Shown piece after piece: positions 1-4,470 of a stretch of 8,182 nucleotides of DNA. Under the pieces are notes generated by a model. That model saw only the letters and a program-made list of their open reading frames with translations. It searched no databases and was not told the origin of the DNA. How positions within the stretch are numbered: position 1 is the stretch's first letter; every line of letters begins with the position of its first letter. The translations under genes were made by a program, and so were the position numbers. This DNA comes from Microcaldota archaeon. Lineage in GTDB: Archaea > Micrarchaeota > Micrarchaeia > Norongarragalinales > UBA97. The DNA lies in the NCBI GenBank assembly GCA_016217775.1, contig JACRGG010000029.1, forward strand, positions 1 through 8,182, given 5' to 3'.

Positions 1-528
1 ACCCTAATTAGGCAAATCAGGCGCGAGGCGCGAAGAATATTGTCCAAGCGCGGCACTAACCTGGTTGTCGGAGAAAAGCAATTACTTGACCGCGTGAAGA
101 AATTCCTGGTTAAAAAAGACGATTTGAAGCTCGAGGACTTGCTCTCCCTCACCGTCAGGGATATGCTGGAGAGAAGGCTCCAAACCCTCGCGATTAGAAA
201 AGGCTTTGCGAAAACCCCGCGCCAGTCAAGGCAGTTCATCGTGCACGGCCACTTGGCTATCAAGACGAACAAGGTCAGCTCGCCTTCATACTTAGTCACT
301 TTCGACGAGGAGAACGAAATAAATTGGTTCAAGAAGCCAGTCGTGGTAAGCGTTGAGGAGGAAAAGCCCTCGAAGAAAAGCGCTGAAGCGGCAGAGGAAA
401 AGAAAGCCGAAGAGAAAGCCGGGGAAAAGAAAGTTGAGGAAGCGGAGAAGGCAGTTGATGCCGAGGAAAAGCCCGCTGGTGAAAAGCCGGTTGAAAAAAA
501 GGAAGCCTTTGCGGCTGCAGCACAATAA
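1..528 (+). CDS. rpsD: Small ribosomal subunit protein uS4 (5' partial)
   Basis: uS4 is a primary 16S rRNA-binding protein of the 30S body. The frame is open to the first base of the window (TLIRQIRREARRILSKRG...), so the TTG at 40 is internal and the gene begins upstream. The archaeal core is clear: the helical RREARRILSKRG segment, then the S4-type RNA-binding part LEDLLSLTVRDMLERRLQ, GFAKTPRQSRQFIVHGHL and the matching IKTNKVSSPSYLV. After about codon 115 from the TTG, the protein continues as a roughly 48-residue Lys/Glu/Ala-rich tail ending FAAAAQ. This tail lies beyond the usual archaeal core and is probably disordered. Part of it, EEKPAGEKPVEK, recurs in the N-terminus of the next gene. 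The stop TAA is 20 bp before the preferred rpsK start. The uS4 identity is near certain; the function of the tail is unknown. Confidence 0.95.
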   Translation, partial: TLIRQIRREARRILSKRGTNLVVGEKQLLDRVKKFLVKKDDLKLEDLLSLTVRDMLERRLQTLAIRKGFAKTPRQSRQFIVHGHLAIKTNKVSSPSYLVTFDEENEINWFKKPVVVSVEEEKPSKKSAEAAEEKKAEEKAGEKKVEEAEKAVDAEEKPAGEKPVEKKEAFAAAAQ

Positions 529-548
529 TTTAACGGATGATTTTGATT

Positions 549-1214
549 ATGGCAACCGAGATTCAGGAAGACGTTGAGGCGAAAAAGCCGCGAAAGCACG
601 CCGCGCCAAAGGGCAATACTCTTGGCGAGCAGGCGCTAGTCACAGCTGCTGAAAAGCCAGTTAAGGAAGCAGTTGTTGAGGAAAAACCAGCGGGGGAGAA
701 GCAGGTAGAAAAGCCTGCTGAAAAACCCGCATCAAGCGAGCCGTCTTCTTCAGCCCCGTCCGACGGCTACAAGCCGCGCGGGCGCTTCGAGCGCAGGCCG
801 CGTTTTGAGCCAAAGCAGTTAATGCCAAAGGAAGGCAAGTGGGGAATCGTCCACATTTACTCTTCGAAGAACAACACTATCCTAACCGTAACCGACTTAA
901 GCGGAGCGGAGACTATCGCCATCTCTTCGGGTGGAATGATTGTGAAAAACGCGAGGGAGGAAGGCGGGCCGTACGCTGCAATGCAATCCGCGTTTAGGAT
1001 AGCCGAGAAAGCCAAGGAAGTGGGGCTTGTTGGAGTCCACGTTTTCGTGCGCGCCCCGGGCGGGCACAACACTAAAACGCCGGGAACGGGCGCGCAGGCC
1101 GCGATTAGGGCGATTGCGAGAAGCGGGCTTAGAATAGGCAAGATTGAAGACGTTACTCCAATCCCGACCGACACTACGAAAAGGCCGGGCGGGAAAAGAG
1201 GAAGAAGGGTTTAA
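549..1214 (+). CDS. rpsK: Small ribosomal subunit protein uS11 with long N-terminal extension
   Basis: uS11 sits on the 30S platform near the mRNA exit. The conserved core starts near residue 97 (GKWGIVHIYSSKNNT) and keeps SSGGMIVKNAREEGGPYAAMQ, VFVRAPGGHNTKTPGTGAQAAIRA and the C-terminal TPIPTDTTKRPGGKRGRRV. Archaeal uS11 is usually about 130 residues; this one is about 221. The extra N-terminal ~95 residues are rich in Lys, Glu, Pro, Ala and Ser and end in an Arg-rich linker (RGRFERRPRFEP). I prefer ATG 549 (MATEIQED) over in-frame ATG 537, because GGATGA at 535-540 resembles a Shine-Dalgarno site 8 nt before 549. The longer start would add only MILI. The gene lies between rpsD and rpoD in the standard archaeal order, with small gaps on both sides, and is probably co-transcribed with them. 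Confidence 0.95.
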   Translation: MATEIQEDVEAKKPRKHAAPKGNTLGEQALVTAAEKPVKEAVVEEKPAGEKQVEKPAEKPASSEPSSSAPSDGYKPRGRFERRPRFEPKQLMPKEGKWGIVHIYSSKNNTILTVTDLSGAETIAISSGGMIVKNAREEGGPYAAMQSAFRIAEKAKEVGLVGVHVFVRAPGGHNTKTPGTGAQAAIRAIARSGLRIGKIEDVTPIPTDTTKRPGGKRGRRV

Positions 1215-1225
1215 GGGCGATTATT

Positions 1226-1951
1226 ATGAAGATACGGTTGTTAAGCACGAGCGCGCAAAAAGCGGTTTACTTAATCGAGGGGTCAAACCCGTATTTCGTG
1301 AACGCAGTGCGCAGGAAAATAATCTCGGGCCTGCCGTGCTTCGCGATTAACGAAGTCACGATGTTTGAAAACAATTCCTCGATGTTCAACGATTACCTCG
1401 CGAACCGAATCGGGTTGATTCCCCTCACGTTCGACGAGTCCGTAGACGCGCAGTCGCCAATACTATTGTCACTAGACGCGACGGGTCCGGGGATTGTCAC
1501 CAGCGAGTCTCTTAAGTCCAGCGAGGAGCGAATCAAGCCCGTGAACGACGATTTTCCAATAATTGAACTGACTACGGGCAAGCTTCGATTCGAGGCAACC
1601 GCGGTCTTGGGGACTGGGAGGGCTCACGCGCGCCACCAGTGCGCGATAGCTAGCTTCTCTTACTACCCTCACGTTGAGTTTAAGAAAATGACTCCCGAGG
1701 CGAGAAAAAGAATTCTTGAAGTCTGCCCCCAAGTTTCAGAAAAGGGCGGGAAACTCGAGTTGGACTCCGATGCGTATGTACAGGCGAACCCAGTCCTAGA
1801 AGCGTTTTCCGACGAAGTGGGAATTGCCTACGACGAGACTTCATTCGTGTTTTTCGTCGAGTCTTACAATAATGTTGACGCGCAAACGCATTTTCGAAAA
1901 GCCCTAGAGCTACTCGAGAAGGACTGCGAGGAGTGCGCGAAGGAATTATGA
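1226..1951 (+). CDS. rpoD: DNA-directed RNA polymerase subunit D
   Basis: RpoD is the archaeal counterpart of the bacterial alpha N-terminal domain and pairs with RpoL to nucleate RNA polymerase assembly. At 241 residues, it shows the dimerisation segment SNPYFVNAVRRKIISGLPCFAI (20-41), the motif NSSMFNDYLANRIGLIPL (50-67) and the RAHARHQCAIAS region (132-143) typical of the alpha/RPB3 family. An inserted domain follows at about 158-215. In many archaea this domain is ferredoxin-like and binds an Fe-S cluster through four cysteines. Here only C167 remains and the expected C-x2-C-x3-C segment is replaced by AYVQANPVLEAFSDE, so no cluster is expected. A late pair, C234 and C237, belongs to the C-terminal helix. 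The ATG is preceded by GGGCGA 5 nt upstream, and the stop TGA overlaps the next start codon. Confidence 0.96.
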   Translation: MKIRLLSTSAQKAVYLIEGSNPYFVNAVRRKIISGLPCFAINEVTMFENNSSMFNDYLANRIGLIPLTFDESVDAQSPILLSLDATGPGIVTSESLKSSEERIKPVNDDFPIIELTTGKLRFEATAVLGTGRAHARHQCAIASFSYYPHVEFKKMTPEARKRILEVCPQVSEKGGKLELDSDAYVQANPVLEAFSDEVGIAYDETSFVFFVESYNNVDAQTHFRKALELLEKDCEECAKEL

Positions 1952-2193
1952 ATTTTTTGAAAATCAAGGTGTTGCCAAACTCGGGGGAGCGCAAGGCGTT
2001 TTTTCGAAACGGAGTGTTGACGATAAAAGTTTGTTCAAAGGCATTGGATGGGAAGGCAAATGCGGAAGTCCTCGATTTTCTTGAGGAAAAAACCGGTTGC
2101 AGGCCCGTCATTTCGCGCGGCGTGAAATCGCGCGTGAAGACAATTGCTTTTGGGAAAGACGATAAGGAGTTCGCGCAATTGATTTTGCGCTGA
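1948..2193 (+). CDS. DUF167/YggU-family protein
   Basis: This 81-residue protein matches the small alpha/beta DUF167 (YggU) family. It has the N-terminal strand with VLPNS (K-x-V-x-P-x-[AS] motif), the central strand GVLTIKV, the signature SKALDGKANAEVLDFLEE (family form P-x-[VE]-[DG]-GKAN-x-x-[LV]) and the C-terminal ISRGVKSRVKTIAF (family form G-x-x-S-R-x-K). The biochemical function of the family is not established. ATG 1948 is chosen because it overlaps the rpoD stop as ATGA and has AAGGA just upstream. An in-frame GTG at 1933 would overlap rpoD more. The tight overlap points to translational coupling with rpoD. I do not know of this family as a usual member of the RNA polymerase operon, so the position is a little unusual. 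Confidence 0.88.
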   Translation: MNFLKIKVLPNSGERKAFFRNGVLTIKVCSKALDGKANAEVLDFLEEKTGCRPVISRGVKSRVKTIAFGKDDKEFAQLILR

Positions 2194-2205
2194 CTGCGCG
2201 TTTGA

Positions 2206-2291
2206 GCGGGGGTAGCAAAGCCTGGCCAAATGTGCAGGGTTGAGGTCCCTGTCCCTTAGTGGGTTCGAGGGTTCAAATCCCTTCCCCCGCA
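2206..2291 (+). tRNA. tRNA-Leu (anticodon GAG)
   Basis: The 7-bp acceptor stem GCGGGGG/CCCCCGC (2206-2212 with 2284-2290) is followed by discriminator A at 2291, and no CCA is encoded. The anticodon stem is CAGGG/CCCTG (2235-2239 with 2247-2251) with loop TTGAGGT, giving anticodon GAG at 2242-2244. A long variable arm (2252-2266, CCC paired with GGG) makes it class II, as expected for Leu. The T arm is 2267-2283 with loop TTCAAAT. It has no intron. It starts 12 bp after the DUF167 stop and ends 28 bp before eL18. A tRNA-Leu just upstream of eL18 is also known from haloarchaea, so the arrangement looks ancestral. Confidence 0.97.
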
Positions 2292-2319
2292 TTCACAGTT
2301 TTAATAAAAGTTGGTTTTT

Positions 2320-2670
2320 ATGAAAAGCGGCCCGGAGAACACTCAAGTAATCCGCCTCGTAAGCTTTCTGGAGGCTAGCGCGCGCAAGAACAAGGCCCCG
2401 ATTTGGGCTGCGGTAGCAAAATTAGTTTCCCGCCCGGCGAGGAAAAACAGCGGAGTCAACTTGTTCAAGCTCGAGAAATTATGCAAGGACGGCGAAGTAA
2501 TCATAGTTCCAGCCAAGATTCTGGCAATCGGGAAGTTGACGAAAAAAATTACCGTCGGCGCGCTGAACGCCTCGAAAAAATCGGTTTCAAAAAGCGGGGC
2601 GGGCATAATTACGATAAGGCAATTAGTCGAGAAAAACCCGAGCGGGAAAAACGTCAGGATAATAATTTGA
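2320..2670 (+). CDS. rpl18e: Large ribosomal subunit protein eL18
   Basis: eL18 is an archaeal/eukaryotic 50S protein related in fold to bacterial L15. This 116-residue product has the family features TQVIRLVSFLEASARKNKAPIWAAVAKLV near the N-terminus, then a VNLFKLEKLCKDGEVIIVPAKILAIGKL segment and the C-terminal part KSGAGIITIRQLVEKNPSGKNVRII. Family members are about 120 residues, so it is full length. ATG 2320 (MKSGPENTQ) is preferred to TTG 2311, which would add MVF in front of it. It lies directly after tRNA-Leu and before uL13, in the normal archaeal order. Confidence 0.95.
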   Translation: MKSGPENTQVIRLVSFLEASARKNKAPIWAAVAKLVSRPARKNSGVNLFKLEKLCKDGEVIIVPAKILAIGKLTKKITVGALNASKKSVSKSGAGIITIRQLVEKNPSGKNVRIII

Positions 2671-2736
2671 GTTTAATTAAGTAATGATTGAGTGAATGTT
2701 GATTAAGCAAGTATTTGGATTTAAGTGAAAGAAATT

Positions 2737-3153
2737 ATGGCGACTTTGATTATTGACGCGACGAACTCCGTGGTTGGAAGGCTGGCCGCGTTTACCGCCA
2801 AGACGGCGATTAAGGGCGATACCGTAGAGGTTTACAACTCGCAGAAAGCCGTTTTTACGGGCAAGCCGGTTAACTTGTTTGAAGTGTACCGAAAGCGCCG
2901 AACGCAGCAGAACAAGGCGAATCCCGACCACTCCCCGCACTGGCCGCGAAGGCCCGATTATTTCTTGAAGAAAGTAATTCGCGGAATGCTGCCAAAGCAC
3001 GCGCCGAGAGGAAAGGCCGCGGAAGAGAGGATTACTTGCTTTATGAGTGAAGTTCCCGAGGGGAAAAAGGCGTTGGTGTTCGCGAAGAAAATTCCCGCGA
3101 AGTCAACTTCCGTTCTTGAAGTTTGCGAAAAGCTAGGGTGGGACGGTAAATGA
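2737..3153 (+). CDS. rplM: Large ribosomal subunit protein uL13
   Basis: uL13 is an early-assembling 23S rRNA-binding protein of the 50S subunit. The 138-residue product starts MATLIIDATNSVVGRLAAFTAK and carries the typical VEVYNSQKAVFTGKP stretch and the family-defining RGMLPKHAPRGKAAEERI segment near residues 88-105. ATG 2737 is preferred over GTG 2725: GTGA at 2725-2728 sits 8 nt upstream and probably serves as the ribosome-binding site, a spacing that matches rpsK. The stop TGA (3151-3153) overlaps the rpsI start as ATGA, so the two proteins are probably translationally coupled. The 66-bp gap from eL18 may hold a secondary promoter. Confidence 0.95.
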   Translation: MATLIIDATNSVVGRLAAFTAKTAIKGDTVEVYNSQKAVFTGKPVNLFEVYRKRRTQQNKANPDHSPHWPRRPDYFLKKVIRGMLPKHAPRGKAAEERITCFMSEVPEGKKALVFAKKIPAKSTSVLEVCEKLGWDGK

Positions 3154-3542
3154 GTAAGAAGACTATTGTAGCAAGGGGAAAAAGAAAGAGAGCGGTAGCG
3201 CGAGCCGCGGTCAGGCCGGGGACAGGCATTTTCTTGTACAACGACCGTTCCATCGAGAGCTACCCGCAGTTCATCAAGCAAACCCTCACTTCGCCAATGG
3301 AATTAACCGACTCGAAGAAATACGATGTTCAAGTCTCGTCTAACGGCGGCGGAATGATGGGCCAAGCCCAAGCGGCTAGAACCGCGGTAGCCAAGGCGCT
3401 AGTCGAGTTTGAGGGAGACGAGTTGAAAAAGCAATTCGTTGAATTGGACCGCTCGTTTCTAGTCGAGGACCCAAGAAGGGTTGAGCCAAAGAAATTCAAG
3501 GGGCCAAAAGCGCGGGCGAGATTCACGAAATCGTACAGATAA
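3150..3542 (+). CDS. rpsI: Small ribosomal subunit protein uS9
   Basis: uS9 is a head protein of the 30S subunit whose C-terminal tail reaches the P-site tRNA. The 130-residue protein shows the expected N-terminal GKRKRAVARAAVRPGTG (9-25), the GGGMMGQAQAARTAVAKALVEF block (about 67-88), DRSFLVEDPRRVEPKKFKGPKARARF and the conserved C-terminal end KSYR, whose final Arg contacts the P-site tRNA anticodon arm in known ribosomes. The start ATG overlaps the uL13 stop by 4 nt and has a G-rich GGGTGGGACGG stretch just upstream. It is complete and normal in length. Confidence 0.96.
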   Translation: MSKKTIVARGKRKRAVARAAVRPGTGIFLYNDRSIESYPQFIKQTLTSPMELTDSKKYDVQVSSNGGGMMGQAQAARTAVAKALVEFEGDELKKQFVELDRSFLVEDPRRVEPKKFKGPKARARFTKSYR

Positions 3543-3543
3543 C

Positions 3544-3553
3544 ATTTATGCGG
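3544..3553 (+). promoter_or_regulatory. Possible promoter box before rpoN
   Basis: ATTTATGCGG starts 2 bp after the rpsI stop and could be a weak TATA element. A start site about 26 bp downstream would leave a leader of roughly 25-30 nt containing GGGG (3586-3589), a plausible Shine-Dalgarno site. The same 10 bp occur at 6214-6223, 22 bp before another ATG. The motif departs from a consensus TATA box, so this is tentative. Confidence 0.3.
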
Positions 3554-3599
3554 AAAAGCAGTTATTAATGAAAGATTAGAGAAAAGGGGTAATTTGCGT

Positions 3600-3797
3600 A
3601 TGATGCCGTCAATTCGTTGTTTTACTTGCGGAAAGCCAATCGCGGACCGCTACGCCAAGTTCAAGCAAAGCGTGAGCGAGGGCTCTAACCCCGCTGAAGT
3701 CCTCAACAACCTGGGCGTAGAGCGTTACTGCTGCAAGCGAATGTTCCTCTCCGAAACCGACTTGATAGACGAAATCAAGCCATTCCCAAGATTCTAA
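3600..3797 (+). CDS. rpoN: DNA-directed RNA polymerase subunit N
   Basis: RpoN (the RPB10 homologue) is a small zinc-binding subunit that joins the RpoD/RpoL assembly platform. The 65-residue protein starts MMPSIRCFTCGKPIADRY and has the family zinc site: C7-x2-C10 near the N-terminus and the adjacent C44-C45 in RYCCKRM. The middle segment LNNLGVERYC is also typical. I use ATG 3600; ATG 3603 and TTG 3594 are in frame, and GGGGT at 3586-3590 fits ATG 3600. The gene follows uS9 as usual in archaea. The next usual gene, rpoK, is not found here; tRNA genes follow instead. Confidence 0.95.
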   Translation: MMPSIRCFTCGKPIADRYAKFKQSVSEGSNPAEVLNNLGVERYCCKRMFLSETDLIDEIKPFPRF

Positions 3798-3836
3798 TTT
3801 TCCTACCCTTATTTTCTTAGTTTTTTTTCTATTCTA
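3798..3836 (+). terminator. T-rich archaeal terminator after rpoN
   Basis: Directly after the rpoN stop, the plus strand has several T runs, including TTTT, TTATTTTCTTAG and a run of eight T. No stem precedes them, as is usual for archaeal intrinsic termination. It lies between rpoN and the tRNA-Pro promoter, so it probably ends the ribosomal/RNA polymerase transcript. Confidence 0.65.
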
Positions 3837-3840
3837 ACCG

Positions 3841-3849
3841 CTTAAAAAT
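3841..3849 (+). promoter_or_regulatory. TATA box of tRNA-Pro
   Basis: CTTAAAAAT is centred about 26 bp before the first base of tRNA-Pro (3871), the spacing expected for an archaeal TATA box and transcription start. Confidence 0.6.
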
Positions 3850-3870
3850 TCTTTCAATCATTAATAATGC

Positions 3871-4004
3871 GGGACTGTGGGGTAGCCTGGCATCCTATGC
3901 GCTTGGGGTGTGCATGACCCGCGTTCGAAATAATTTCTTTTTCTTTACGAAAGAAAAAGACATTAATTAGAAAAAGAAATTCAGCGAAAATCGCGGCAGT
4001 CCCA
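3871..4004 (+). tRNA. tRNA-Pro (anticodon GGG) with T-loop intron
   Basis: The acceptor stem GGGACTG/CAGTCCC (3871-3877 with 3997-4003) has discriminator A at 4004 and no encoded CCA. The anticodon stem is TGCGC/GTGCA (3898-3902 with 3910-3914) with loop TTGGGGT, giving anticodon GGG at 3905-3907. The T stem CCGCG/CGCGG (3919-3923 with 3992-3996) is interrupted in its loop by 61 extra bases. Removing 3930-3990 restores the loop TTCGAAT and a 73-nt mature tRNA. The anticodon loop itself has no intron. The gene would look broken to a search that allows only canonical introns. Confidence 0.9.
3930..3990 (+). other. Non-canonical tRNA intron in tRNA-Pro, position 59/60
   Basis: The 61-nt intron lies inside the T loop. 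The outer helix is the T stem. A 4-bp central helix TTCG/CGAA (3924-3927 with 3985-3988) is flanked by a 3' bulge AAT (3989-3991) and a 5' bulge AAA (3928-3930). Cutting after the second base of each bulge gives exactly the restored T loop. The inner 12-bp helix pairs 3932-3943 with 3970-3981, separated from the central helix by a small internal loop (T against CAG), so the element is a relaxed bulge-helix-bulge. Boundaries are inferred from this folding. Confidence 0.82.
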
Positions 4005-4033
4005 CTAATCTTTTCTGCCCCCTTCGATAGTTG

Positions 4034-4041
4034 TTTTAAAC
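4034..4041 (+). promoter_or_regulatory. TATA box of tRNA-Gly
   Basis: TTTTAAAC is centred about 34 bp upstream of tRNA-Gly (4072). The precursor would therefore start a few bases before the mature 5' end, which RNase P would trim. Confidence 0.5.
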
Positions 4042-4071
4042 CTTGTTTGACACAAGTAGTTTTGTTGTAAT

Positions 4072-4203
4072 GCAGTCATGGTCTAAGGGTATGATTCTAG
4101 CCTTCCAATCCTTTCTTTAGGAAAGAAAGCATTGATGGAAAGAAACCAGCAAAGAAAAAGGAGAAGCAAGCTGGAGGACCGGGTTCGAGTCCCGGTGACT
4201 GCA
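4072..4203 (+). tRNA. tRNA-Gly (anticodon TCC) with anticodon-loop intron; integration target
   Basis: The acceptor stem GCAGTCA/TGACTGC (4072-4078 with 4196-4202) is followed by discriminator A at 4203. The anticodon stem CTAGC/GCTGG (4097-4101 with 4170-4174) holds loop CTTCCA|A, giving anticodon TCC at 4104-4106. The T arm is CCGGG-TTCGAGT-CCCGG (4179-4195). Removing 4108-4168 gives a 71-nt mature tRNA. The last 11 bases of the gene plus the next 6 are repeated at 6802-6818, which marks this 3' end as an attachment site for the islet that follows. Confidence 0.95.
4108..4168 (+). other. Canonical tRNA intron in tRNA-Gly, position 37/38
   Basis: The 61-nt intron is bounded by a textbook bulge-helix-bulge. 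The outer helix is the anticodon stem, the central helix pairs CTTC (4102-4105) with GAAG (4163-4166), and both bulges are CAA (4106-4108 and 4167-4169). The inner helix starts TCCTTT/AAAGGA (4109-4114 with 4157-4162). Cutting after the second bulge base leaves A37 and A38. Length and sequence resemble the tRNA-Pro intron. A competing hairpin, CTTTCTTT-AGG-AAAGAAAG (4111-4129), lies inside. Confidence 0.92.
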
Positions 4204-4209
4204 CTTAAC
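4193..4209 (+). repeat. attL-like copy of 17-bp direct repeat (tRNA-Gly 3' end)
   Basis: CGGTGACTGCACTTAAC covers the 3' strand of the T stem in part, the 3' acceptor strand, the discriminator base and 6 bp of flank. It is identical to 6802-6818. A perfect repeat of a tRNA 3' end on both sides of a 2.6-kb interval is the classic trace of site-specific integration into a tRNA gene. Confidence 0.8.
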
Positions 4210-4222
4210 ACGAGTCTAGGTG

Positions 4223-4236
4223 TTCAACTAGTTGAA
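4223..4236. repeat. Perfect 14-bp palindrome near attL
   Basis: TTCAACTAGTTGAA is a perfect palindrome starting 13 bp inside the islet from the att core. It could be a protein-binding site used in recombination. Function is unknown. Confidence 0.5.
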
Positions 4237-4257
4237 TCACAGCCGAATTTGACTATA

Positions 4258-4297
4258 GCAAGACGCAGAAATATTTAAACAAATAGCCGCGTCTTGC
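4258..4297. repeat. 9-bp inverted repeat enclosing a TATA-like box
   Basis: GCAAGACGC (4258-4266) and GCGTCTTGC (4289-4297) are perfect complements. Between them lies AAATATTTAAAC (4269-4280), which resembles a TATA box. Paired arms around a TATA box suggest an operator-controlled promoter. Confidence 0.5.
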
Positions 4298-4299
4298 AA

Positions 4300-4454
4300 G
4301 ATAGCAAAAGGCAACTCAAAAGTTCAAATAAATTTGCCTTTTGCTATAGATTCAACAGGACACCAGAATTAATTAAGACAGCATTAATTAGGCAATAACC
4401 AAAGAAAGGTTAGTCAATCAACTAATTCAAAAAATTACTGATTCTGCTTTTTTT
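4300..4454 (+). ncRNA. Possible small structured RNA
   Basis: A start near 4300-4301 is predicted about 26 bp after the TATA-like box at 4272-4280. The RNA would open with a 14-bp perfect stem, ATAGCAAAAGGCAA (4301-4314) with TTGCCTTTTGCTAT (4334-4347), closing a 19-nt loop. A second 5-bp hairpin follows (4396-4400 with 4408-4412), and the RNA would end in a run of seven T (4448-4454). It is convergent with the toxin gene. Alternatively, the stem may be a terminator-like or operator structure. No coding potential is seen. Confidence 0.3.
4429..4434 (-). terminator. T run downstream of the abiE-like operon
   Basis: Read on the minus strand, six consecutive T lie 37 bp after the toxin stop codon. 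This would suit archaeal termination of the operon. Confidence 0.35.
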
Positions 4455-4470
4455 GAGTTCAAATCTCGCG

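Larger units (their letters stand above)
4204..4470. other. Non-coding, hairpin-rich left end of the islet
   Basis: I see no credible gene in these 267 bp between tRNA-Gly and the end of the toxin gene. They hold a 14-bp palindrome (4223-4236), a 9-bp inverted repeat around a TATA-like sequence (4258-4297), a 14-bp inverted repeat (4301-4347), a small TAACC/GGTTA hairpin (4396-4412) and T runs on both strands near the toxin gene. Confidence 0.6.

Noticed and set aside
40..528. TTG at 40 as the start of rpsD
   Set aside because: The frame is open upstream to base 1 and encodes recognisable uS4 sequence (RREARRIL), so the TTG is an internal Leu codon.
292..577. Open frames on the opposite strand and in other frames across the Lys/Glu-rich tail of uS4
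   Set aside because: They arise from the repetitive GAA/AAG codons of the real gene and show only low-complexity Phe/Leu/Arg or Arg/Lys sequence.
857..1732. Antisense open frames over rpsK and rpoD
   Set aside because: They lie wholly inside strongly supported genes, lack recognisable domains and reflect codon bias.
3150..3542. Frameshift or fusion between uL13 and uS9
   Set aside because: Both proteins are complete; the genes simply overlap by 4 bp as ATGA.
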